Below are positions 53,901 to 62,243 of a stretch of DNA of 64,000 bases, piece after piece. Under the pieces are notes generated by a model. That model was not told the origin of the DNA. It was given only the letters and a program-made list of their open reading frames with translations, and searched no databases. Within the stretch, counting starts at the first letter, position 1. Every line of letters starts with the position of its first letter. The translations under genes were made by a program, and so were the position numbers. The DNA is from CAIYRG01 sp964494505. GTDB lineage: Bacteria; Pseudomonadota; Alphaproteobacteria; Micropepsales; Micropepsaceae. The stretch is taken from contig CAZBRO010000001.1 in the NCBI GenBank assembly GCA_964494505.1, forward strand, positions 404,728 to 468,727, written 5' to 3'.

Positions 53901-54812
53901 ATGAACGCGCGGTGGCGGAATCTCCTTCTGCTCGTGACCCTCGCAACGGCCGGTGCAACGTCCGGCGTTGCGGCAACCGCGCCTATTCCGGATCTCTCCG
54001 GCGTATATAGCCACGGGGGAATTCCCGGTTTCGAGCCGCTGGCTTCGGGGCCTACGTCGCTGGTCAATCTGTCGCGGCGCGAAGGGAATGTCGGCAACAA
54101 CAGGCAGCTCGTCGGCGATTACCGGAATCCGATTCTGACGCGCGAGACGTCGGCGATCGTGAAGAAGTTCGGCGACATGTCGCTGAACCATTACACCTTC
54201 GATCAGCCGCGCAACCAATGTTGGCCGGGAGGCGTGCCCTTCGAACTCGGCAACACCGGAATGCAGATGCTTCAGACGCCGGGCGAGGTCGTCATTCTTT
54301 ACAGCCACGATCATCAGGCTCGTCACATCCGCATGAATCAATCACATCCGGCGCGCGTGACGCCATCCTGGTATGGCGATTCCGTCGGCCATTACGACGG
54401 CGATACGCTGGTCATTGACACGGTCGGCGTGAAGATCGGTCCGTATGCCATGGTAGACTGGTACGGCACGCCGCACAGCCCGGCCCTGCATGTCGTCGAA
54501 CGATACAAGCTGCTGGATTATGCGGCCGCGAAAGAGGGATTGGAGCGCAGCGCAAAGGAAAATTTCATTCCCGGCTTTAACCGCAAACCCAGCGAGACCA
54601 GCAAGTACCTGCAGCTGTTTTTCACGGTCGAAGACCCGGCGGTCTTCACCACGCCCTGGTCGGCGACGATGACTTACGAACGTGTGAGCCCGCGGCCGGA
54701 CGGTGTCGTTCCGAAGAGCGAGTGGGAGGAGCAGGTTTGCGCCGAGAACCTGAACAAATTCGGCACCGAAAAAGACGTCACAGTTCCAATGGCCGACAAG
54801 CCGGATTTTTGA
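53901..54812 (+). CDS. PDF-tail exported family protein, member 7
   Basis: A 303-residue exported paralogue, 49 bp after the TPP enzyme and thus probably in the same transcript as hydrolase and TPP enzyme. Signal peptide ends GVAATA. It reads PIPDLSGVYSHGGIPGFEPL, DYRNPILTRETSAIVKKFGD, Cys in NQCWPGGVPFELG, the core WYGDSVGHYDGDTLVIDTVG, WYGTPHSPALHVVERYKLLD, FFTVEDPAVFTTPWSATMTY, a late Cys (EEQVCAENLNK) and ends ADKPDF. Its presence in a catabolic operon away from the TonB receptor is the best hint that the family works on small-molecule uptake or processing in the periplasm. Confidence 0.84.
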   Translation: MNARWRNLLLLVTLATAGATSGVAATAPIPDLSGVYSHGGIPGFEPLASGPTSLVNLSRREGNVGNNRQLVGDYRNPILTRETSAIVKKFGDMSLNHYTFDQPRNQCWPGGVPFELGNTGMQMLQTPGEVVILYSHDHQARHIRMNQSHPARVTPSWYGDSVGHYDGDTLVIDTVGVKIGPYAMVDWYGTPHSPALHVVERYKLLDYAAAKEGLERSAKENFIPGFNRKPSETSKYLQLFFTVEDPAVFTTPWSATMTYERVSPRPDGVVPKSEWEEQVCAENLNKFGTEKDVTVPMADKPDF

Positions 54813-54884
54813 ATCGGGGCTGTCGGAAGGCGCGCAGAATCACCGAATCGACACACAAGCTGGCTCGCCAAATCCTGACGGATA

Positions 54885-56195
54885 TCAGGCGGAGGCTTCG
54901 GCGTGGACAGGAGGCAGGAGCCCTTCCGCCACGAAGTCGATGTCGGGATATCCGTGAGCGAGCCGGTGCAGATGTTCGATATGATGGGCCTTCAGCAAAG
55001 TCAGCCCACGCCCTGTCACACCTTTGTTGAAGCGAAGCGCGTGCTTGTTGGTCTGCGCCTGTGCAACGGCTTGGGGTACGCCCGCTGTTTTGTCCGAAAG
55101 CCCGTAGAACGCGAGGATACCGGCAATCGTTCGAACCGCATCGGTTCGAAACGCATCATATGTCGTCCAATGGACGGGAAGGAACCCATTACGATCGGCG
55201 CGCAGCCATGAGGCATAGAATTGTATATACCATTCCGCCTGGTGATAAACGAGAAAGTCGACGCGCGCCTCGGCATCGAAGTCGAGGAAGCTCGGATCGG
55301 TGTGAACGCCGCACAATATGCTCCAATTGTATTTGCCGTTGGCGTCTCTGCCTTCCGTTTCGAGCATATCGGCATATGAGCACAGCATGTCGGGGATGCT
55401 TCGCTTCATCACCACCGGCTTGATCCTGAAGAGGTTCAGCAACTGAATGTTCGAATAGTGCGCAATCATGTGTGCATGGGTCATGATCGCCTTGGGTCCC
55501 GTGGGACTGAACATCTGCGCGACAAGCATGGGCAGATAGGGCGTCACGTCGCGGCCGCCCAACGCGTGGCCGGGACGTGACGCGATCGGCCCCGCGCCTG
55601 ACAAGCGTCCTACAACGTCGCGTATGAAGGTGCCGCCACATTTGGGCGGGAAGGCGAGAAAAATGTAGGGCCGATTCTGACACTGACGCTGAATCTGCTG
55701 AACCAGTTCGGGCGGATATTCGCCATGGATGCTGGGTTGGACAAAAAGGAGCTGCAAACTGGCGTTGGTTATTTCGAGACCTTCGGTCGGCGACGGCTCA
55801 TCGGTTTGCGCGGGGGGCGTCGGCGCGGCCTCTTCCTGCGACAGGGCCTCCTTCAGACGGTTGAGGCGGGCCAATCCGTCGAAGCGGTCGAAAACGAATC
55901 GTACCTTCTTCGCTTCGCGGCGGTGCTCGACAAACCAGCGTCGCGCAGCTTCGCGATGGGCCGGGGAATGCGAAAAATCGTGGAACGTTGCGTGAGCGAC
56001 CGTCTGAATGGTCCCCTCGCCCAAAGTCTCAAGCGCATGCGCAATCAGCTGGCCATGCGCGTCGAGCAGCGTTGAAGCGGCTTGAGGCGTGACCGCATCG
56101 GGCAAGGAGGCGCAAATCTGCCGGTCGAGTTCCTTCAATGCCGTCGAGATGAAATCTGCGGTTGCCACTCTTGCGGAATGTTCCTGCCGGCTCAT
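54885..56195 (-). CDS. Sulfotransferase-like protein with N-terminal helical domain
   Basis: A 436-residue protein. Residues 1-120 are helical without a family I know, followed by a Pro/Glu-rich linker (about 121-140). From about 175 the sulfotransferase fold begins: YIFLAFPPKCGGTFIRDVVG holds the PAPS 5'-phosphosulfate loop (PPKCGGT, 183-189) in place of PKSGTT. VVMKRSIPDMLCSYADMLET is the segment that normally carries the 3'-phosphate-binding Arg and Ser. FLPVHWTTYDAF is the third conserved region. It would move sulfate from PAPS onto a sugar or Tyr/Ser. It is last in a minus-strand run of glycan-modification genes. The P-loop match is good, the substrate unknown. Confidence 0.78.
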   Translation of the reverse strand: MSRQEHSARVATADFISTALKELDRQICASLPDAVTPQAASTLLDAHGQLIAHALETLGEGTIQTVAHATFHDFSHSPAHREAARRWFVEHRREAKKVRFVFDRFDGLARLNRLKEALSQEEAAPTPPAQTDEPSPTEGLEITNASLQLLFVQPSIHGEYPPELVQQIQRQCQNRPYIFLAFPPKCGGTFIRDVVGRLSGAGPIASRPGHALGGRDVTPYLPMLVAQMFSPTGPKAIMTHAHMIAHYSNIQLLNLFRIKPVVMKRSIPDMLCSYADMLETEGRDANGKYNWSILCGVHTDPSFLDFDAEARVDFLVYHQAEWYIQFYASWLRADRNGFLPVHWTTYDAFRTDAVRTIAGILAFYGLSDKTAGVPQAVAQAQTNKHALRFNKGVTGRGLTLLKAHHIEHLHRLAHGYPDIDFVAEGLLPPVHAEASA

Positions 56196-56367
56196 GATTA
56201 CCCGTTCCTCGTATCGGCAGCGAGACTAGGTCAGGGCGGGTTTCCACGGCGTTAACTATCCTCCCAACATTAATTCCAGCTTGATCGTTCGTTGAGGTTT
56301 GGCGTGCGATCTTCATGACAACGGAACGAGCCTCTGATGGCGAACAGAGACAGGCGGCCGTTGAACG

Positions 56368-56694
56368 GTGGATGCAATGAAAGACAGCGGGGCAGAAGCC
56401 CTCAAGCGTGTTATCGAATCCCAGCATGGCGGCAGCGCCACTTTTACCAGATCGGTGCGGGTTCTTCCGGCGAAGAACAAGCAGGGCGACTGGGACGGCG
56501 TCGTTCATTTGTTCGATTTGAAAGGTCATCCCAAAGCCAAACGCGCCTATGCCTGGTCATCGCCTATTTTGGGAAGTACCAAGCCGCGATATTTCGCTGT
56601 GCTGCACATGGGTCAGGTCGCCGGGCCGGTGGATGCGGTAAGGGCGGCCGCCGCAGCAATCAGAAAATGGGCTGAACAGCGTACACGCAAATAA
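56368..56694 (+). CDS. Small protein of unknown function, opposite strand in the glycan locus
   Basis: A 108-residue protein on the plus strand between the minus-strand sulfotransferase and TPR genes. It reads GAEALKRVIESQHGGSATFT, then GDWDGVVHLFDLKGHPKAKR, AYAWSSPILGSTKPRYFAVL and a C-terminal helix ending EQRTRK. The alternation suggests a small alpha/beta fold. I do not recognise it. Two ATGs (56368 and 56377) are possible. Coding character looks real but the function is unknown. Confidence 0.6.
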   Translation: MDAMKDSGAEALKRVIESQHGGSATFTRSVRVLPAKNKQGDWDGVVHLFDLKGHPKAKRAYAWSSPILGSTKPRYFAVLHMGQVAGPVDAVRAAAAAIRKWAEQRTRK

Positions 56695-56780
56695 CTCGCC
56701 GTAAGAGACGCACAGCGCCAGGAGCCGCCGCCACCGCGCCGGCTCGCATCATTTCTCTGAATTGATGAATGTTCCCGGCC

Positions 56781-58541
56781 TCAGCCGTTCGCCGCGCGTG
56801 GCGCGCGGGCCTTTTTCCGAGCAACCGCGCGCTTTGCCGGGCGCCCACCGGAGGTGCGCTTCGCCGTCCCTTCCGCCGCTTTCGTATTGTCCTTGAGGGT
56901 GGACGTGTCGAAGCCGTGATACAGAGAGAGGAATCGGAACGGGTTCTCCTGATACGATTTGTACATCACATTGTTGATGTCCGTGTTCGTATCGAAGTAG
57001 TCGATGCGGGGATTATCCGCGCGCAGAGAAAGATGGTGCCGGGCCGCCATGAGCGCAAACTGGTCGATCCAGCGGGTGACCTCGCTCCTGCCTAATGCGT
57101 TTTCCAGATAAGCCCGCATGAAACGCAGGAACATGCTCGCATTGTTCGTCGGGTTCACCAGGAGCAGATTCGCCGTCAGACGCGAGCCGGCATTCATGCT
57201 CATGGCATTCTCGTTGAACACGACATCGGCATCAGCGCAGCGTTCGAGCAGGTCCTTGACGCCGCGCTGCAACAGCAGGTCGATATCCGAAACGAAGACA
57301 GGAAGCTTGAGTTTCTGCAGGAATGCACCAAGTCTGAGAAAGCGAATGGATTGGAAGTGCGCAACCGGCTTTGGGATTTCGCCCTTGGGCGGGGTGTCGT
57401 AGCACTTGGTTGTTACCGCATCGGCGTCAAAGCGATCGCCGCTGAAGATCAGCCGCTTGTCCCGGATGCCCATGGATTTCGCGATTTCCGCCAATTCGCC
57501 TGTCCCGCCGATCACATGCAGGATGACAAGGCAAGGGACGTCGCAATGTTCGAGAATCGATTTGATATACCAGCGCCCATAAAGATCGACATAGGCCCGA
57601 TCCGCGGCGGCGAAAAACACGGTTTCGGCCCGGACACGGCTTGCCGCGCCGGCCAGTTCCGGCCAAGTGAGCGATTTGCCGGACGACGTCATCAGCGCAA
57701 TTGCCGGTTGGCGCGCACTCTCCGGCGTAGCACCCAGCACGGCCGGAAGATCGATCGCGTCCAGCGCCAAGCGATAGTGCTTCACCCATCCGTCCCACTC
57801 GGACCCGGCGGGCACGTCCACGTCGAGCGCCTTAGCCGCGTGCAAGAGCTGCTCGACCTGCCCCACGCCGCGATCGGTGAGCGGACGGCAAAGGATGGCG
57901 CTGGCCGCATCATGCATGTCGCGCAGCCGTAGGAGCGGATGGACGTCGTTCCGGGGGGCGAGGGCGAGCGCCATCCGTTGCTCGATTTCGTCGCCTGAAT
58001 CGTTGGCAGTATTGGAGAACTCGGCGATTGCGGAACGGGCGGCGGCGTGCGCGCCGTCGAGCGAGAGAATCGTCGCCGCATATTTTGCGGCTCTCTCTTT
58101 GCGGCCGAGCACGCGATTGCACGAGAGCGCCGCGTCCAACAGCGCGACATTGTTCGGAACGAGCGCTACGAGCGCCGCGGCATATCTTTCTGCCTGGTCG
58201 ATTTCTCCCGCTGCCAGATGATCGTTGAAATGCTTGATCGCGGGATCCATCCGTTCGCGAATTTCCGCAAGCACGACTTCGGTATCGGTGGCCGCATGCT
58301 TGAGAGCCGACAATTTCTCGATGGCCTCCAGTGTTTGTCCCTCGGCCGCCAGAAGCCTCACAAGCTGCAGCAGCGTATCGGCATCGCCGGGGTGCGTCTC
58401 GTCGAGATGCTCCAACAGCAGGAAAGCGTCCCTGGCCCGTCCCTCCGCATGAAGGCAATGGGCAAGCCTCCTGAGGTTGGCCAGCTTTCCTGAATCTGCC
58501 GGGCCCCGCGGCGCTGTTTGCACCATGGCGGTTTCACTCAT
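56781..58541 (-). CDS. TPR-like protein with GT-A-type glycosyltransferase domain and basic tail
   Basis: A 586-residue protein. Residues about 18-215 are TPR-like helices (LANLRRLAHCLHAEGRARDA, DTLLQLVRLLAAEGQTLEAI). From about 295 a nucleotide-sugar transferase-like fold follows: ETVFFAAADRAYVDLYGRWY, then LPVFVSDIDLLLQRGVKDLL with a DxD-type motif Asp419-Ile-Asp421, and VDQFALM-like RWIDQFALMAARHHL. The end (about 555-586) is a Lys/Arg/Ala/Pro-rich tail (KRTSGGRPAKRAVARKKARA), odd for this enzyme type. The start at 58541 is preferred over an upstream frame start. It probably adds a sugar to a protein held by the TPR part. Confidence 0.75.
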   Translation of the reverse strand: MSETAMVQTAPRGPADSGKLANLRRLAHCLHAEGRARDAFLLLEHLDETHPGDADTLLQLVRLLAAEGQTLEAIEKLSALKHAATDTEVVLAEIRERMDPAIKHFNDHLAAGEIDQAERYAAALVALVPNNVALLDAALSCNRVLGRKERAAKYAATILSLDGAHAAARSAIAEFSNTANDSGDEIEQRMALALAPRNDVHPLLRLRDMHDAASAILCRPLTDRGVGQVEQLLHAAKALDVDVPAGSEWDGWVKHYRLALDAIDLPAVLGATPESARQPAIALMTSSGKSLTWPELAGAASRVRAETVFFAAADRAYVDLYGRWYIKSILEHCDVPCLVILHVIGGTGELAEIAKSMGIRDKRLIFSGDRFDADAVTTKCYDTPPKGEIPKPVAHFQSIRFLRLGAFLQKLKLPVFVSDIDLLLQRGVKDLLERCADADVVFNENAMSMNAGSRLTANLLLVNPTNNASMFLRFMRAYLENALGRSEVTRWIDQFALMAARHHLSLRADNPRIDYFDTNTDINNVMYKSYQENPFRFLSLYHGFDTSTLKDNTKAAEGTAKRTSGGRPAKRAVARKKARAPRAANG

Positions 58542-58582
58542 GACGGACTCCGTGGCTTGCGTTGGGAGACAGGAAAACAAGA

Positions 58583-59866
58583 TCAGGGCCGGTCCATGAA
58601 TTGGCCGTACATTCCGATCACATGGCTTCTTGTCGGTCCCAGATAGTCGCCGTTCATCGCCGCGAAGGAGATCGCCCCTCGCCACATCATCTGAAGCTCG
58701 AAGCGATTTGACGCGGCCGGCCAGTCCGCTTCCGATGCCAGCGCCAGGTGTTCCAGCAAGGGTATCTTCGGCGCCAGCACGAGGTTCTGCCGGCTATCGT
58801 CGGAATCGAGCACCCAGCGATGATGGATGAAGCCGCGATAGGGTCCCTCCGGCCGCAGCGACTCCAGATAACGCGAAGGAACCGCGATATAGCCGGCGTC
58901 GGCGACGCGTGGCAGCATTTCCAGTGTCATGGCCGGATAGGCAAGGTCCTCAAGCGTGTGCGAGCAGATCGCGTAGGAAAACCGGCCATGTTCGGCAACG
59001 TGCCGCAACAGCGGCTCCCAACTGCGGCTGTCGTTCAGATTGCCGGTGAAGTGGAGCGGCGCCGCCGCGCAGCTGTTCATGTCGAACGTCGCCGAGAGGA
59101 CATCCTTCGACCAGGGGTTCGCCGCCGCGCCGATATCGATCACGGTGAAGTTCGGGCACCGCGCCTGTTGCTGGCGCAGGAATTCCATCAACGGACCGTG
59201 GTGATGCAGCGGCGCATAACAGAAATTCTGCGTCGGACGTTTGACGCGCCGCTCGAACAGGAAGTCCATCTGCAGCAGGTTGCCATTATGCACGCCGGCA
59301 AGCCGGTGGAAATCCGTGACTTCCGAACAGTGGAAACCCATGCCCGCCAATTGCGAAAATACCGCTTCGGCACGGGCGCCGCCGATATTGTATTCGACGA
59401 GCGATATTTCAACGAGGATATAATCCGCGTGGCGAAGCACCGATTGCCCGCCGCGAAGAACGTCAAGCTCCGCGCCTTGGGTGTCGATCTTCACGAAGTC
59501 GAACCGCCGTCCCTGAAACAAATCGTCGATCCGGACTTTGTCGATCTCCTGCTTCATCACGACTTCGTCGCGGAAGAAGGGCGTGTTCTCGCGATAAAGC
59601 GAACTGCCGGTGGATTGCAGCCACTCCTTGGTCAGGAACAGTTCCGCGCGGCCCGGCTCGTCTGACGCGGCGACGGCATGTTGCTCGAAAGCGAGCTTCG
59701 AGAGGTCGTCCTGGCAAAAGGGGTTTGGCTCGATCAGAGTCGGCACGCAATCGGGAAACACATCCAGGAACTGGCGGGTAAAGGTTCCAATATGCGCGCC
59801 CACATCGAGCATGGTCCGCGGCGCGTAGCCCTGAAACCGCAGTCCTTCCAAGATTTCTTTCTTCAT
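58583..59866 (-). CDS. FkbM family methyltransferase with second methyltransferase-like domain
   Basis: A 427-residue protein. The first half is an FkbM methyltransferase: SAM motif TMLDVGAHIGTFTRQFL (19-35), IEPNPFCQDDL and the family hallmark FDFVKIDTQGAELDVLRGG (about 122-140). The second half has FTVIDIGAAANPWSKDVLSA (240-259), YAICSHTLEDLAYPAMTLEM and MLPRVADAGYIAVPSRYLES, a second SAM-like pattern, though less clear. FkbM enzymes O-methylate sugars and polyketides. Its ATG overlaps the end of the GT41 gene by 4 bp, so it is translated together with that glycosyltransferase and may cap the glycan. Confidence 0.86.
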   Translation of the reverse strand: MKKEILEGLRFQGYAPRTMLDVGAHIGTFTRQFLDVFPDCVPTLIEPNPFCQDDLSKLAFEQHAVAASDEPGRAELFLTKEWLQSTGSSLYRENTPFFRDEVVMKQEIDKVRIDDLFQGRRFDFVKIDTQGAELDVLRGGQSVLRHADYILVEISLVEYNIGGARAEAVFSQLAGMGFHCSEVTDFHRLAGVHNGNLLQMDFLFERRVKRPTQNFCYAPLHHHGPLMEFLRQQQARCPNFTVIDIGAAANPWSKDVLSATFDMNSCAAAPLHFTGNLNDSRSWEPLLRHVAEHGRFSYAICSHTLEDLAYPAMTLEMLPRVADAGYIAVPSRYLESLRPEGPYRGFIHHRWVLDSDDSRQNLVLAPKIPLLEHLALASEADWPAASNRFELQMMWRGAISFAAMNGDYLGPTRSHVIGMYGQFMDRP

Positions 59867-61986
59867 CGTGTCCCTGTCTTGCGCCGGGCAGCCGGTGTCG
59901 GTAGCTCCCGCTTGCCAAAGTTTCTGGGTTTCTCAACCCCTTGTTTGAATGCGTCGTCCTCGATCAGCGCGATATCCTTCGATGTCCACAAGCGCTCGTC
60001 CGAGGGTATCGGCCGCGTCAGGTGAAGGCGCGCGAGATTTGTCTTGTAGAGCCCGTGATAATCCGGCGTCGCGAGAAGTTCGTGATTCTCATGGTCGTGA
60101 TTGATTCCGGCTTCGAGATAGGTGTCGAGATTGGCGAGGTCCGGCCGCGGCGTGCGCCCTTTTTGATGGTCGCTGCACATCGTCCGGTAGAGATCCTCGA
60201 GGCGGTCGACCAACAGGTCGGTATCGAAGAGGCGGCACGTGAGACGTCCGGTTTCCAGCCGCTTCTTGCAGGCGTTGACCTCGGATGGATTGTTTGCGAG
60301 CGCGACGGCCCGCTCGACATAATCTTCGGGCCGTGTGCACACCAGATCGGCTAGCCCCGCCGCCCGAACCAGGCTTCCGCAGACGCGTGAAGCGAAACTC
60401 AGTCCCGAAAGCGTGAGCACCGGCACGCCCATCCACAGCGCGTCGGACGCCGTCGTGTGCGCCCCATAGGGCGCCGTATCGAGGAACAGGTCGGCGAGAG
60501 GATAACGCGCAAGGTGAAAGTGGTTGGGCTGTTTGGGCGCGAATATCAGCCGCGCGTGGGACACGCCCATGCGCTCGGCAAATTCGCCCAGGCGCTTCTT
60601 CGTCTCCGGGGATGCCTCCAGAAGCCAAAGGACGCTGTTGGGAACGCGCTTCATGATCTGCAGCCAACGCTCGAAGGTGAAGCGGCCGATCTTGTGCGTT
60701 CCGTTGAAGCAGCAGAATACGAAGGCGCCGTCTGGAAGTCCGACATCCCGCCGCTGGGGACGCTCCGCCGCAACCACTCTCTTCCGATCGTTGGGTTGGT
60801 AGCAGGGAAGGCGAACGACCTTCTCGGAGTAATAGATTTCCGACCCCTGCGGAATGATCCAGTCGTCTGCGATGATATAGTGGTGATAGGGCGTGGCCAT
60901 TGTTCCCGGATAGCCGAGCCAGTTCACCTGTATCGGCGCCGCGCGGCGGGCGAATATTCCGGTCCGCGAATCGCGCGTATGCCCATTGACGTCGACGAGG
61001 ATGTCGATGCCGTCGGCGGCGATTTTGCGCGCGGCATCATCGTCGCCGAGGTTGCGAATGTCGGTCCAGTGTTCGACGGCGGTCTTTATCCGCGTGGTCA
61101 GAGGGCTCGTTGAGGGCTGCCCGCAATAATAGGCGAACACTTCCACGTCGGTCTTGCGATGATGCTCGAAAAGCTCCGCCATCAAATAGCCGATCGCATG
61201 ATCGCGCAGATCCGATGAGACATACCCGACGCGCAACCGGCGGGCGCCGAGGTCGATCACCGCATGACGGCGGTCGCTGTCCGAATTATGTGGGCCTTCG
61301 AAAGGCGACGATTTGACATAGCGGTTTGCTGACGCCATTTGCAGGACAGGATCGTCCGTATACACCGACATCGAAAGGGGATGGATGCCTCTGACCAGGG
61401 ACTTGCGGTCGAGGCGCTCCGACGGGACGACAGTCGGCCATTTGCACTGCGCCAGGCGCAGGGCGACATATTGTTCTATCAGATCGGACTGCTGCGGATT
61501 GATATCCAGGCACTGCTGAACAATGGTTTCGGCGGGTTCGACCTGTTGATGGTCCGATAGAACGCGTGCCATTTGTTTCAGCGCCGTCGTGACATATCCA
61601 ACCGCGCTGCCCGTGATGGGAACCGGCCGGTGAACTGCCGACATCCACACCTCGACCGCGCGATCCGCGGCGCCGGAGCGTTCCCATTGGCCCCCGAGGT
61701 TGATATAGGCCGGCATGAAATCCGGATTGCGTGCAATGGCGCTGTTGAGTGCCTCTATCGCGGCCGTCTGGTCTCCGGCCTCACTGTCCAACGCAGCGCA
61801 ATTGAAGTGCGCCACGTAAAGCTGGGTATGCTCGCGATTGAAATTGATCCAGACCTTGTAGAGCTGCCGCGCAAGCGTTAGCTCGCCGAGTTCAGACAAT
61901 CGGTTGGCGGCATCGATAAGATCGGTAATCGAAAGATTTCCCGATGTGGCCTTCTGCAACGCGGTTAAGAAAGTGTTTTCAGCCAT
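59863..61986 (-). CDS. TPR-containing GT41 glycosyltransferase (SPINDLY/O-GlcNAc-transferase type)
   Basis: A 707-residue cytosolic enzyme. The N-terminal 20-185 region is TPR-like (LTLARQLYKVWINFNREHTQ, TAAIEALNSAIARNPDFMPA). The catalytic part from about 250 has LRVGYVSSDLRDHAIGYLMA with the conserved His263, ILVDVNGHTRDSRTGIFARR, APIQVNWLGYPGTM, FVFCCFNGTHKIGRFTFERW (Asn428, Lys432) and LFLDTAPYGAHTTASDALWM with His510. These are the nucleotide-sugar-binding motifs of GT41. Relatives put sugars on Ser/Thr: OGT on host proteins, and FlmG in Caulobacter on flagellins, with TPRs binding the target. Here the neighbouring Thr/Ser-rich repeat protein is the obvious target. Confidence 0.93.
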   Translation of the reverse strand: MAENTFLTALQKATSGNLSITDLIDAANRLSELGELTLARQLYKVWINFNREHTQLYVAHFNCAALDSEAGDQTAAIEALNSAIARNPDFMPAYINLGGQWERSGAADRAVEVWMSAVHRPVPITGSAVGYVTTALKQMARVLSDHQQVEPAETIVQQCLDINPQQSDLIEQYVALRLAQCKWPTVVPSERLDRKSLVRGIHPLSMSVYTDDPVLQMASANRYVKSSPFEGPHNSDSDRRHAVIDLGARRLRVGYVSSDLRDHAIGYLMAELFEHHRKTDVEVFAYYCGQPSTSPLTTRIKTAVEHWTDIRNLGDDDAARKIAADGIDILVDVNGHTRDSRTGIFARRAAPIQVNWLGYPGTMATPYHHYIIADDWIIPQGSEIYYSEKVVRLPCYQPNDRKRVVAAERPQRRDVGLPDGAFVFCCFNGTHKIGRFTFERWLQIMKRVPNSVLWLLEASPETKKRLGEFAERMGVSHARLIFAPKQPNHFHLARYPLADLFLDTAPYGAHTTASDALWMGVPVLTLSGLSFASRVCGSLVRAAGLADLVCTRPEDYVERAVALANNPSEVNACKKRLETGRLTCRLFDTDLLVDRLEDLYRTMCSDHQKGRTPRPDLANLDTYLEAGINHDHENHELLATPDYHGLYKTNLARLHLTRPIPSDERLWTSKDIALIEDDAFKQGVEKPRNFGKRELPTPAARRKTGTR

Positions 61987-62206
61987 CTGGTTCCATTCGC
62001 GGTTTCGGATGCGTCTCGCATCGAATGCGATGCCGATATGCGCTCCTTGGCTGGGTCAAATTTGAACGATTGTCGTTAATAAACCGCTAAGTACGTCCAC
62101 AGATTGTGACGCAGCGGAGCAAAGCTGGACGTCGTCGTGCGACGCGAGCGGAGCCGCTGTGGCTATGCCACGGCCATCAATGGTGCGTTGCTGCGGCCGG
62201 ATTCAC

Positions 62207-62238
62207 GCCCGGGCACTTTGCGGGTGCTTAAGCCCGGG
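62207..62238 (-). terminator. Possible hairpin after the octad-repeat gene
   Basis: The complementary pair CCCGGGC (62208-62214) and GCCCGGG (62232-62238) encloses a 17-base loop, 6 bp after the stop of the repeat gene as read on the minus strand. There is no T-run, so a Rho-independent role is doubtful. It could also sit in the transcript leading into the GT41 gene. Confidence 0.3.
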
Positions 62239-62243
62239 TCTTA

